Shown here piece by piece: positions 4,838-12,975 of a DNA stretch of 12,975 nucleotides. A program made the translations under genes and the position numbers. The stretch spans positions 1 to 12,975 of the forward strand of contig JBFLYE010000211.1 in assembly GCA_040756715.1 (NCBI GenBank). The letters run 5' to 3'. Within the stretch, counting starts at the first letter, position 1. Every line of letters starts with the position of its first letter. This stretch comes from JBFLYE01 sp040756715 [NCBI: bacterium] (lineage in GTDB: Bacteria > UBA9089 > UBA9088). The notes beneath the pieces are model-generated. The model worked only from the letters and a program-made list of their open reading frames with translations. It ran no database searches and was not told the DNA's origin.

Positions 4838-6853
4838 TATGAATCGTATGTTTTTAGCCTCCTTAGTATTGCCAAACACTTTGTCCTGTAAAAATTCCCC
4901 TGCGCTTATAATTGGAATATTAAGCCTTTTTGCCTGATGAAGTTTAGAGCCTGGCTTTTCTCCCACAATTAAATAGCTTGTTTTCTTTGATAGGCTTTCT
5001 TTAACCATACCACCAAGCTCTTCAATTATCCTCTTTAGCTCATTCCTTGTTATACCAGAAATTGCCCCGGTTATTACAAATTCCTTTCCTGTAAGGGCAA
5101 GCCCTTCCTTTTCCCCCTTTTCCAGATTAAGACCATAATCTTTAAGGGCTTTTATCAATTTTTGCACATCTTCCTGGGAAAAGAAGGAGATTATTTCATT
5201 TGCTGTTTTAGGTCCTATTTCATAAATGGAAATTAGCTCATCATAAGATGCTTTCATAAGATTATCTAAAGAGCCAAATTTTTCCTCCAAAAGAATGGAT
5301 GTAGTAGAGCCAACGCCAGGGATTCCAATGCCATTTATCAGCCTGTTTAAGGGCATTTTCTTGCTTTTTTCAATTGCAGAGATAAGGTTTTCTGCCTTTT
5401 TTAAAGCCCATAGGGGAAGGGAGGTTAAATCCTCCTTTTTTAATTTATATATATCCTCTATTCCTTTAAGCAAGCCACAATCCACCAATTGAGAAACCAC
5501 CCTTTCTCCCAAGCCATCTATATCAAGGCATCCCCGAGAGGCAAAGTATTCAATACGCCTCTTTATCTGGGCTTCGCAATTTATCCCTGTGCAATATATT
5601 CTTGCTTCATCCTCTTTTCTTACCACCGGTGCATTGCAAACAGGGCAGGTCTTGGGAAATTTATAAGGTTCGTTCCTTTTTTTAGCGGGAATTACACCAA
5701 TAACCTTTGGAATAACATCCCCGGATCTTTCAACCATAACCCGATCTCCTATTCTTATATCCTTTTTCTTTATCTCATCCTCATTGTGCAAGGTTGCCCT
5801 TGATATTTTTGCACCCGCAAGGGATACAGGCTCTAAAATGGCAACCGGTGTAAGGCATCCGCTTCTTCCTACTTGAATTTTTATATCCAAAAGCTTGGTT
5901 GTCGCCTGTTCTGCCTTAAACTTAAATGCCGTTGCATACCTTGGGCTTCTTGCTGTAGTCCCAAGTATGCCTTGAAGCTCATATTGATTTACCTTTAGAA
6001 CAACGCCATCTGTATCATAATCCAATGCTTTGCTTTTTTCTTCCCAAACTTTACAATATGTCTGGATTTGAGAAATATCCTTTGATAAGATAAAATTGGG
6101 ATTTACCGGAAGGCCAAATCTAAAAAAGCTCTCTAATGCCTGATAATGTGTTTTGTAGGGAATGCTTGATTCGGAAAGTGTATGAACAAATATCCTTAAA
6201 GGCCTCTTTGCCACAATAGAGGGGTCAAGGAGGTGGAGGGAACCAGATGCTGCATTTCTTGTATTGGCAAATGGAGGGAGGTTCTCCTTTATTCTTTCTT
6301 CATTTATTATCTCAAGCCCTTTCTTGGGAAGATAGACCTCTCCCCTTACCTCAAGGTATTCTGGGAAATTCCCAAAAAGCTTAAGGGGAAGACCTGCTAT
6401 TGTCTTTAGGTTTAATGTAATATCATCGCCAACATTACCATCGCCTCTGGTTATTCCCCTTGTAAATACGCCATTTTCATAAATTAAAGATACACCAACC
6501 CCATCAATCTTAAGCTCTACAACCCATTCAGGAGAAAAACCTAAAGCCCTTTTGACCCTTTCCATAAACTCCAATACCTCCTCAAATGAATATGTATTAT
6601 CAAGGGAGAGCATGGGAATCCTATGCTTTACCTTTAAAAATTCATCGAGAGGCTTTCCCGATACCCTCTGGGTTGGCGAATCTTCTGTAATAAATTCAGG
6701 GTTTTCTTCCTCAAGCCTTTTAAGCCTTAAAAGGAGTTGGTCATACTCATAATCTGAAATAACCGGCAAGGAAAGGGCATAATACCTGTAATCGTGATAC
6801 CTTATTTCCTCTCTTAATTTCTCTATCTCCTCCTTAATCGCCTTCAAGCGCAT
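4823..6853 (-). CDS. ligA: NAD+-dependent DNA ligase
   Basis: LigA seals nicks in DNA during replication and repair. I chose ATG 6853, giving 676 residues; a GTG at 6862 would add MVK and overlap the carB stop. In numbering from the GTG, a YDYRYYAL region (about 24-31) belongs to domain Ia, and K118 of KIDG is the AMP-accepting lysine. LEVRGEVYLP (170-179), SPRYATAFKFKAE (306-318) and GCLTPVAILEP (335-345) follow. The zinc-finger cysteines are C406, C409, C424 and C429; helix-hairpin-helix repeats fill about 508-560, and a BRCT domain covers about 589-665. All domains are present and the length is normal. The start lies one nucleotide after the carB stop with no clear Shine-Dalgarno, so translation is probably coupled to carB. 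Confidence 0.95.
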   Translation of the reverse strand: MRLKAIKEEIEKLREEIRYHDYRYYALSLPVISDYEYDQLLLRLKRLEEENPEFITEDSPTQRVSGKPLDEFLKVKHRIPMLSLDNTYSFEEVLEFMERVKRALGFSPEWVVELKIDGVGVSLIYENGVFTRGITRGDGNVGDDITLNLKTIAGLPLKLFGNFPEYLEVRGEVYLPKKGLEIINEERIKENLPPFANTRNAASGSLHLLDPSIVAKRPLRIFVHTLSESSIPYKTHYQALESFFRFGLPVNPNFILSKDISQIQTYCKVWEEKSKALDYDTDGVVLKVNQYELQGILGTTARSPRYATAFKFKAEQATTKLLDIKIQVGRSGCLTPVAILEPVSLAGAKISRATLHNEDEIKKKDIRIGDRVMVERSGDVIPKVIGVIPAKKRNEPYKFPKTCPVCNAPVVRKEDEARIYCTGINCEAQIKRRIEYFASRGCLDIDGLGERVVSQLVDCGLLKGIEDIYKLKKEDLTSLPLWALKKAENLISAIEKSKKMPLNRLINGIGIPGVGSTTSILLEEKFGSLDNLMKASYDELISIYEIGPKTANEIISFFSQEDVQKLIKALKDYGLNLEKGEKEGLALTGKEFVITGAISGITRNELKRIIEELGGMVKESLSKKTSYLIVGEKPGSKLHQAKRLNIPIISAGEFLQDKVFGNTKEAKNIRFISPYS

Positions 6854-6854
6854 T

Positions 6855-9800
6855 TTAACCACAATTTTGCATTTTTAAAGTTTTTAAATGATATTCCTGG
6901 ATAGACTTTACCTCCCTTTTTTCCTTTCTTAAGGCAGATATTCCAGCCGCGGTAGCCAATGCTCCATCTGATGTGGTAATAATAGGGATTGAAAGATTTA
7001 AGGCGGTTGTCCTTATTTTTATCTCATCCTTATGGGCTTTTTTCCCCGAGGGAATATTTATAACCAAAGATATCTTACCCTTCTTCATCATATCAACAAT
7101 ATCTGGTTTTCCCTCTCCTACCTTAAAGACCTTTTCTACCAAAATGCCATTTTTTTCCAGGAAATCCCTTGTATTTTTTGTGGCAGCAAGGCTAAACCCT
7201 AGCTCTAAAAATAGCCGAGAAGCCTCTAATATATTTGGCTTTTCCCTATCTGGAACACTCACAAAAACCCTGCCTGTTTCAGGCATAACCAGTCCTGCGG
7301 CAATTTGGCTCTTTGCATATGCACAGGAAAAGCTATTTGCAATTCCCATAACCTCTCCGGTTGATTTCATCTCAGGCCCAAGCAGACAATCTACGCCATA
7401 AAACCTTGTAAATGGAAAAACAGATTCCTTTACTGAAAAATAAGGGGGTGTAACTTCATCTGTAAAGCCAAGCTCTTTAAGGCTCTTTCCCAGCATAACC
7501 TTTACAGCAAGACCTGCCAAAGAGACACCAATTGCCTTGCTGATAAATGGGATTGTCCTTGATGCCCTTGGATTTACCTCCAAAATATAGATTTCTCCCC
7601 CTTTTACAGCAAATTGGATGTTAATAAGCCCAATCACATTGAGGGAAAGGGCAATTTTCTTTGTCGTTTCCTTAATTTCTTCAATTATATCTTTGCTCAA
7701 TGTATGGGGAGGAAAAGCCATTGCAGAATCTCCTGAATGTATCCCAGCCCTTTCAATATGCTCCATAACACCACCAATTACAACAATTTTTCCATCAGAT
7801 ATGGCATCCACATCAACCTCTATTGCATCCTCAAGGAATTTATCGATAAGGATAGGCCGAGAAGAAGATACCTTGATTGCCCTTTCAATGTAGCTTCTAA
7901 CATCATCCTCATCATAAGCTATCTCCATTGCCCTGCCACCTAATACATAGGATGGACGAAGAAGGACAGGAAAACTAAGCTTTTTTGCGATAGAACATCC
8001 CTCTTCAATAGATTTGGCATAACCATTTGGGGGCTGATTTAAAGAAAGGGATTTTATAAGCTCTGAAAACCTCTCCCTATCCTCTGCAATATCAATTGAG
8101 GAAACGGATGTTCCTAATATTTTAACCCCTGCATTTTCAAGTGGTATGGCAAGCTTTAGGGGTGTCTGGCCTCCAAGCTGGAGGATAACACCCAGGGGTT
8201 TTTCCTTCTCGATGATATTCATTACATCCTCATAAGTCATTGGCTCAAAATATAATTTGTCCGATGTATCATAATCCGTGGATACGGTCTCCGGGTTGCA
8301 ATTTATCATAATTGCTTCATACCCTTCTTCCCTTAATGCGTAAACGCCCTGACAACAACAATAATCAAACTCTATTCCCTGGCCTATCCTGTTTGGACCA
8401 GAGCCTAAAATAATAACCTTTTTTCTCTCTGATACAGAAACCTCATCTTCTTCATCGTAGGTTGAATAATAATATGGTGTTTCTGCCTCAAATTCTCCTG
8501 CGCAGGTATCCACAGATTTAAATACTGGATTTATCCCAAGAGACTTCCTCATTTCTCTTATATCTTTCTCATCTTTTCCTACTAACCTTCCTATCTCCCG
8601 GTCAGAAAATCCATATTCCTTTGCCTTTTTCAACAATTTAAAATTTGCAATTTGCAATTTGCAATTTGCAATTTCATCTTCCATGCTTACAATTTCCTTT
8701 ATGTTTCTCAAAAACCATGGGTCTATTTTTGTCCATCTATGGATTTCGCTAATCTTTATACCCTTTTTTATTGCCTTATAGATATAAAGTAGCCTATCTT
8801 TATTAGGGGCAAAAAGACCTGCAATAAGCCCTATATCAGAATCATCGGAAAAAAGCCCATACATATCCATTTCAAGGCTTCTTATGCCCTTTTGTAATGC
8901 CTCTTTGAATGTCCTTCCTATGCTCATAATCTCACCCACAGATTTCATTGATGTGGTAAGAATACAATTTGCATCTTTAAATTTCTCAAATGCAAACCTG
9001 GGAATCTTAACCACGCAATAGTCTATGGTTGGCTCAAATGATGCTGGTGTTTTCTTTGTTATATCATTTGGTATCTCATCAAGGGTTAAGCCAATTGCAA
9101 GCTTTGCGGCAATCTTTGCAATAGGAAAGCCTGTTGCCTTTGAAGCTAAAGCAGATGACCTTGAAACCCTTGGATTTATCTCAATGATTACTAATCTTCC
9201 ATTCTTTGGACAAACCGCAAATTGGACATTTGAGCCACCTGTTTCAACACCTATCTTTCTTATCGCTGCAATTGAGGCATCGCGCATCTTCTGGTATTCC
9301 TTATCGGTTAATGTCTGAATCGGAGCAACGGTTATTGAATCTCCGGTATGAACGCCCATTGGGTCAAGATTTTCAATGGAGCAGATAATCACCACATTAT
9401 CCTTTAAGTCTCTCATTACCTCAAGCTCATATTCTTTCCATCCTATAAGGGATTCCTCTATTAAGACCTCACCGATCATACTCTCATGAAGCCCCTGTTT
9501 TACCATTTCCTCAAATCTTCTTTGAGTCTCTGCTATTCCACCCCCTATTCCACCCAATGTATACGATGGCCTTATCACACAGGGAAATCCAATATCTTCT
9601 ATAGCCTTCCTTGCCTCCCTTAAGCTCTTTACAACTATACCCTTTGGTATATCCAATCCAATTTCAGACATTGCCCTTCTGAAATACAACCTATCCTCTG
9701 CCCTTTTGATAGCATCATAATTTGCTCCGATCATTCTCACATTGTATTTCTCTAAAATTCCAGCTTCATAAAGCAAGGATGAAAGATTAAGGGCTGTTTG

Positions 9801-10076
9801 ACCACCAATGGTTGGCAATAGGGCATCCGGACGCTCTTTTTTGATTATCTCCTCTAAAAAATCTATGGTTAAGGGTTCAATATAGACCCTTTCTGCTGTG
9901 TTTGGGTCTGTCATTATGGTTGCAGGGTTTGAATTGACAAGGACAACGCTGTAGCCCTCATCCCTCAATGCCTTACAAGCTTGTGTTCCAGAATAATCAA
10001 ATTCACAAGCCTGACCAATCACAATTGGGCCAGAGCCAATGAGAAGGATCTTGTGAATATCAGAACGAGCTGGCAT
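6855..10076 (-). CDS. carB: Carbamoyl phosphate synthetase large subunit
   Basis: CarB makes carbamoyl phosphate from bicarbonate, ATP and ammonia supplied by CarA, feeding pyrimidine and arginine synthesis. The 1073 residues follow the family layout. The first carboxyphosphate ATP-grasp half begins [20 protein letters not shown] (9-28), with IRPSYTLGG further on. A helical oligomerisation region follows from about 400 to 545. The second half begins [20 protein letters not shown] and includes [14 protein letters not shown]-like allosteric domain occupies about the last 135 residues. The odd point is residues 468-481, [14 protein letters not shown], encoded by heptamer repeats in place of the usual linker. 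The start has no Shine-Dalgarno and sits directly at its promoter. carA is not in the window. ligA follows immediately. Confidence 0.96.
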   Translation of the reverse strand: MPARSDIHKILLIGSGPIVIGQACEFDYSGTQACKALRDEGYSVVLVNSNPATIMTDPNTAERVYIEPLTIDFLEEIIKKERPDALLPTIGGQTALNLSSLLYEAGILEKYNVRMIGANYDAIKRAEDRLYFRRAMSEIGLDIPKGIVVKSLREARKAIEDIGFPCVIRPSYTLGGIGGGIAETQRRFEEMVKQGLHESMIGEVLIEESLIGWKEYELEVMRDLKDNVVIICSIENLDPMGVHTGDSITVAPIQTLTDKEYQKMRDASIAAIRKIGVETGGSNVQFAVCPKNGRLVIIEINPRVSRSSALASKATGFPIAKIAAKLAIGLTLDEIPNDITKKTPASFEPTIDYCVVKIPRFAFEKFKDANCILTTSMKSVGEIMSIGRTFKEALQKGIRSLEMDMYGLFSDDSDIGLIAGLFAPNKDRLLYIYKAIKKGIKISEIHRWTKIDPWFLRNIKEIVSMEDEIANCKLQIANFKLLKKAKEYGFSDREIGRLVGKDEKDIREMRKSLGINPVFKSVDTCAGEFEAETPYYYSTYDEEDEVSVSERKKVIILGSGPNRIGQGIEFDYCCCQGVYALREEGYEAIMINCNPETVSTDYDTSDKLYFEPMTYEDVMNIIEKEKPLGVILQLGGQTPLKLAIPLENAGVKILGTSVSSIDIAEDRERFSELIKSLSLNQPPNGYAKSIEEGCSIAKKLSFPVLLRPSYVLGGRAMEIAYDEDDVRSYIERAIKVSSSRPILIDKFLEDAIEVDVDAISDGKIVVIGGVMEHIERAGIHSGDSAMAFPPHTLSKDIIEEIKETTKKIALSLNVIGLINIQFAVKGGEIYILEVNPRASRTIPFISKAIGVSLAGLAVKVMLGKSLKELGFTDEVTPPYFSVKESVFPFTRFYGVDCLLGPEMKSTGEVMGIANSFSCAYAKSQIAAGLVMPETGRVFVSVPDREKPNILEASRLFLELGFSLAATKNTRDFLEKNGILVEKVFKVGEGKPDIVDMMKKGKISLVINIPSGKKAHKDEIKIRTTALNLSIPIITTSDGALATAAGISALRKEKREVKSIQEYHLKTLKMQNCG
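8635..8674. repeat. AATTTGC heptamer array inside carB
   Basis: Read on the plus strand, this is AATTTAA followed by four perfect AATTTGC copies and a partial AATTT. It uses the same heptamers as 1856-1890 in the intergenic element. In carB (minus strand) it is in frame and encodes [13 protein letters not shown], around residues 469-481. It sits in the linker of the oligomerisation region, which tolerates change. Confidence 0.8.
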
Positions 10077-10084
10077 AATTTTAA

Positions 10085-10114
10085 ATTATATAAAAGAAAA
10101 TAGAAAAATATCAA
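10085..10114 (-). promoter_or_regulatory. carB promoter, probably giving a leaderless mRNA
   Basis: On the minus strand TTGATA (10114-10109) is followed after 18 bp by a perfect TATAAT (10090-10085). Only 8 bp separate the TATAAT from the carB ATG at 10076, so transcription should start at or within one or two bases of the ATG. The region before the ATG has no Shine-Dalgarno, which fits leaderless translation. Confidence 0.6.
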
Positions 10115-10158
10115 AAATTTTTACCCCCTTTTTATAGAAATTTTAAGGAGATATATCA

Positions 10159-10164
10159 TATAAT
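10159..10164 (+). promoter_or_regulatory. -10 box candidate for the lptF/lptG operon
   Basis: TATAAT lies 10 bp before the ATG at 10175, so the mRNA would have a leader of only a few bases. No clear -35 is seen 17 bp upstream. AAGGAG at 10145-10150 looks like a Shine-Dalgarno but is 24 nt from the ATG and upstream of the box. If transcription starts further upstream, the AAGGAG would still be badly spaced. Confidence 0.35.
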
Positions 10165-10174
10165 AAAATGCAAA

Positions 10175-11170
10175 ATGAAGCTATTTTATAGATACATTAT
10201 AAAGGAGATAGGCATCATTTTTCTTGCCTCATGTTTATTTTTCCTCTTTATCTTAACAATGGAAGAGGCATTTTCTATCCTTAAATTTGGATTTTCCCTT
10301 ACCACAATTAAGATTTCTCTTTTATTGATTGAAGAAGCCTTAGGAACTGCACTTCCCATGGCATTTCTTATGAGCTTGATTACAGGGCTAGCAAGGCTTT
10401 CTTCTTCTATAGTTATCATTCAATCATCAGGTATTGGTATAAGAGGGGTAGTTATATCCCTCCTTATTTTTTCCCTTTTTCTTTCCCTTTTTGCAAGGTT
10501 TATAAATGGCAACATTTCTCCTTCTGCATCATTTCATCTTAAATTGCTTCAGGAAAAGATAACAAAAAAGGATGTATTACTTGAAGAGAAGACATTTGTA
10601 AAGATACAAAATAAAGAAATTTATATAGATAAAATAAAGGATAAAAAGCTAATGGATATATACATCACAGAGGGAAAGGGAGAGAGGATAATATTTGCAA
10701 AGAGGGGAAAAATGGAGAATATGCTCCTTTCATTAGAAGAAGGCTCACTCTATGAGCTTGATAAAAATGACCCAAATATGTATCACATAATGAAATTTAG
10801 CTCATTTCATATTCCAATTAATCTAAAGATGGATATAGAAAAAACATCCATCTCTCATTTGACGCTCTCTGAGCTAAAAAGAAAAAAGAAAAACCCTTAT
10901 ATTTTAACAGAGCTCCATAAGAGGCTTTCCATCTCATTTGCCTGTTTCTTCCTTTCCTTAATAGCCATTCCACTTGGAATTAGGATAAAAAAGGAGGCAA
11001 GAATGTTTGGCTTGGGGGCATCAACCATAATTATTCTTCTATATTACATTATCTTTATCTTCTGTGAGGCATTATCAAAGAAAGGGGTTCTTTCTCCAAT
11101 GATTCTATGGCTTCCCAATATGCTCTTTGGAATATTAGGCATTCCTTCCCTCTTTAAGCTTTTAAGATGA
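10175..11170 (+). CDS. lptF: LptF/LptG-family permease, first of pair (LPS export)
   Basis: LptF and LptG form the inner-membrane part of the Lpt machine that, with LptB ATPase, pulls lipopolysaccharide out of the membrane toward LptC and LptA. The 331-residue protein shows the family topology: three N-terminal membrane helices (about 8-28, 47-70, 90-110), a periplasmic beta-rich domain (about 112-245), and three C-terminal helices (about 253-270, 281-300, 306-328). LARLSSSIVIIQSSGIGIRG (72-91) corresponds to the coupling-helix region where the family has ...LRASGIS. ATG at 10175 is used because the ATG at 10168 meets a stop within eight codons. The stop overlaps the next gene by 4 nt. The F versus G label follows gene order only. 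Confidence 0.8.
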   Translation: MKLFYRYIIKEIGIIFLASCLFFLFILTMEEAFSILKFGFSLTTIKISLLLIEEALGTALPMAFLMSLITGLARLSSSIVIIQSSGIGIRGVVISLLIFSLFLSLFARFINGNISPSASFHLKLLQEKITKKDVLLEEKTFVKIQNKEIYIDKIKDKKLMDIYITEGKGERIIFAKRGKMENMLLSLEEGSLYELDKNDPNMYHIMKFSSFHIPINLKMDIEKTSISHLTLSELKRKKKNPYILTELHKRLSISFACFFLSLIAIPLGIRIKKEARMFGLGASTIIILLYYIIFIFCEALSKKGVLSPMILWLPNMLFGILGIPSLFKLLR

Positions 11171-12183
11171 AACTCCTTTCTAAATATCTCCTTATAACCC
11201 TCATAAGACCATTTATTATCACCCTTATCTTAACAAATTGCCTTTTTCTTATTGGATATGCCTTCTCTTCCCTTGAATTCTTTCTCACATATAAGCCAGG
11301 GCTTATTGTTATATTGAAATATATATGCCTCAATATCCCCCAAAATCTTTTGTTCACCTTCCCCATCTCAGGGATTATAAGCATTCTTTCTTTAGGAACA
11401 AGGATTATAACAAAGGGTGAACTTAGGCTTCTTCTCTCATCAGGGGTATCAAAAATGGCTGTTGTCCTTCCCGTTATTTGCCTCTTTTTTCTATTAAGCC
11501 TTATCTTGCTTTGTTTTTCTGAGTTTCTTATTCCTCAATCCAATAGGAGCCATACTATCCTTAAAAAGGGGATAAAAGGGATTGTAAGTGAAGAAAAGCC
11601 CATTTCCCTTAAGCTTTCTAATGCCTTTGTTCATATTGGCTTTTTAGAGAAAAATAGGATAAGAAACCTTAAGATTCAAAGAGAAGACCTCATAATCTCA
11701 GCAAAACTCTGTGAATACAGAAATAAAAAATGGCATCTTACCGAGGGAATAGAAAGAAAAATAGAAAAGGGGGAGGTAAAAAAAGAGACAAATATCCCTA
11801 TATTAAATTTTTGTCTTCCAAAGCCTGAGGAAATTAGGATTTTTGTGGAATCTAGCGAGGAGCTAATGAAACCAAGCATGCTTTTTAAGGCAATTGGGAT
11901 TGCAAAAAGATATGGAATCTCTGATAAAAATTATCTCAAGGAGCTTCATTTTAAGATAGCATTTTCATTCTCAAGCCTTGTTTTAGCAATGATTGGTTTG
12001 GGAATGCTTACAAGTGGTTTAAAATTTGGGCTATATGGGAATATAGGGATTGCTTTGCTTATTTCCTTTATCTATTGGGAAGGGATGCTATTTTTTAGCC
12101 AAATGGATACCTCTCCCTTTCTTTGTTCCTGGGCAGGAAATATTATCGGCATCTCCATTGCTTTCAAGCTGTTGTCAAAATAG
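11167..12183 (+). CDS. lptG: LptF/LptG-family permease, second of pair (LPS export)
   Basis: This is the second half of the Lpt transporter pair, translated through the ATGA overlap (11167-11170) with the gene before it. The 338-residue product has membrane helices at about 12-32, 58-78 and 97-119, a periplasmic region at about 125-255, and helices at about 265-283, 290-308 and 317-335. GELRLLLSSGVSK (84-96) is the cytoplasmic coupling-helix motif of the family and is clearer than in its partner. The periplasmic part is divergent and rich in lysine and glutamate. No lptA, lptB or lptC is seen nearby. It ends 19 nt from the stop of the converging fabH. Confidence 0.8.
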   Translation: MKLLSKYLLITLIRPFIITLILTNCLFLIGYAFSSLEFFLTYKPGLIVILKYICLNIPQNLLFTFPISGIISILSLGTRIITKGELRLLLSSGVSKMAVVLPVICLFFLLSLILLCFSEFLIPQSNRSHTILKKGIKGIVSEEKPISLKLSNAFVHIGFLEKNRIRNLKIQREDLIISAKLCEYRNKKWHLTEGIERKIEKGEVKKETNIPILNFCLPKPEEIRIFVESSEELMKPSMLFKAIGIAKRYGISDKNYLKELHFKIAFSFSSLVLAMIGLGMLTSGLKFGLYGNIGIALLISFIYWEGMLFFSQMDTSPFLCSWAGNIIGISIAFKLLSK

Positions 12184-12202
12184 GCATAAGAAGCTTCAAA
12201 AG

Positions 12203-12975
12203 CTACCATTTTATAAGCATAGCCCCCCAGGTAAGGCCTCCTCCTATGCCAACAAGAAGGACAAGGTCTTCCTCCTTTATTTTTCCTGTTTTATTTGCCT
12301 CATCCAGAGCAACAATTGTTGAGGCAGAAAGCATATTCCCATATTTATAAAGGTTTATAAACATCTTTTCTTCAGGTATTTTAAGCCTCTTGGCAAGGAG
12401 GGTGATTATCCTTAAGTTTGCCTGATGTGGGATTACAAGGCTAATATCATCCATCTTAAAGCCTGTTTTAAAAAGAAGCTTTTCAATTGCCTCTGTCATA
12501 TAAACAACAGCATATTTAAAAACCTCTTTTCCTTCCATTTTAATGGTTTCTCCCAAAGGAAGGGTTAATAGAGAAGCCAAAGAGCCATTTGTGTTAAAAT
12601 AGCTTCCGATTATTCCTTTTTCATTGCTTTCCTTAAGAAGACAAGCACCCGCACCATCACCAAAGAGAACACAGGTATTTCTATCCTTCCAGTCAATAAC
12701 CTTTGATGTGGCTTCAGCTGAGGTAATCAATGCCTTTTTGTATTGCCCAGATTCTATGAAAAATCTTCCGCATTCCAAAGCATATAAAGCACCTGTGCAG
12801 GCAGCAGATATATCAAAACAAGCAACATTCTTAAATGCCAATTTTTCTGCCAAGAGGGAAGCTGTGGAAGGAAATATCATATCCGGTGTTGATGTTGAAA
12901 CAATTATAAGGTCAATATCAGGCTCTACAATATCAACTGAGGCAAAATATGCAATATCGGATGCCTTTGTATTTT
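12203..12975 (-). CDS. fabH: 3-oxoacyl-ACP synthase III (KAS III), 5' end beyond the window
   Basis: FabH starts fatty acid synthesis by condensing acetyl-CoA (or another acyl-CoA) with malonyl-ACP. The frame is open from the right edge; the first complete codon is at 12973, and 256 residues are visible, ending LIKW. The KAS III signature is complete in this part: the active cysteine (residue 59 of the fragment) in DISAACTGALYAL, FGDGAGACLL, the histidine in IPHQANLRI, and the asparagine in NLYKYGNMLSAS. The Cys-His-Asn triad is therefore intact. IIVSTSTPDMIFPST corresponds to the usual IVATTTPD region. Just before it, the helix between SDIAYFAS and DIDLIIV seems six to eight residues shorter than in typical FabH. 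The true start is off the window. Confidence 0.92.
   Translation of the reverse strand, partial: NTKASDIAYFASVDIVEPDIDLIIVSTSTPDMIFPSTASLLAEKLAFKNVACFDISAACTGALYALECGRFFIESGQYKKALITSAEATSKVIDWKDRNTCVLFGDGAGACLLKESNEKGIIGSYFNTNGSLASLLTLPLGETIKMEGKEVFKYAVVYMTEAIEKLLFKTGFKMDDISLVIPHQANLRIITLLAKRLKIPEEKMFINLYKYGNMLSASTIVALDEANKTGKIKEEDLVLLVGIGGGLTWGAMLIKW

Noticed and set aside
6851-6862. GTG start for ligA at 6862
   Set aside because: ATG 6853 lies right after the carB stop and gives a normal N-terminus; the GTG would add only three residues and overlap the carB stop codon.
8635-8674. Short regular repeats as a possible CRISPR-like array
   Set aside because: The units are 7 nt in direct tandem without spacers, in the carB frame; no cas genes are present.
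12192-12204. AGCTT-CAA-AAGCT hairpin between lptG and fabH as a terminator
   Set aside because: Only five A/T-rich base pairs plus a short mixed tail; too weak to call.

Overview
The window looks like a chromosomal segment of a low-GC, AT-rich diderm bacterium, probably from an uncultured or candidate phylum. Bacterial identity rests on an NAD+-dependent DNA ligase, a YqgF/RuvX protein and FabH. A diderm envelope rests on an adjacent LptF/LptG-type permease pair. Arg codons AGA/AGG and Ile codon ATA are used heavily throughout. I cannot name the phylum from sequence alone.

Left accessory part (1 to about 2000): a run of minus-strand genes holds the N-terminal part of a coiled-coil protein cut by the window edge, a PaREP1-family protein, a very small helical protein, and a DUF3782/PD-(D/E)XK-like protein with a long coiled coil. 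The run is broken by a structured GC-rich palindromic element next to what looks like the remnant of a DUF559 gene. It is closed on the right by an AT-rich element built of 7-nt repeats inside inverted termini (1763-1960).

Central plus-strand operon (1965-4837): a near-consensus sigma-70-type promoter precedes dapL (LL-diaminopimelate aminotransferase), ruvX/yqgF (16S rRNA end processing), thpR (2',3'-cyclic phosphodiesterase) and queE (queuosine precursor pathway). The genes are 4 nt overlapping to 12 nt apart. They join lysine/peptidoglycan precursor synthesis to three RNA-related enzymes.

Minus-strand carB-ligA unit (10076 to 4823): the large subunit of carbamoyl phosphate synthetase is followed directly by DNA ligase. 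The ligA 3' end overlaps the 3' end of queE tail to tail. carB has a TTGATA-N18-TATAAT promoter so close to its ATG that the mRNA should be leaderless. Its linker at residues 468-481 is encoded by the same AATTTGC-type heptamer repeat seen near 1790-1890.

Right part: two overlapping LptF/LptG-family permease genes (10175-12183, plus strand) converge on a 5'-truncated fabH (12203-12975, minus strand).

The core genes are ordinary. The features worth a second look are the heptamer repeats, including their incursion into carB and a similar run at the dapL/ruvX junction, the archaeal-flavoured PaREP1/DUF3782 neighbourhood with an operator-like palindrome, the palindromic element with the DUF559 remnant, and the probable leaderless starts. 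I did not find a clearly new multi-gene system.
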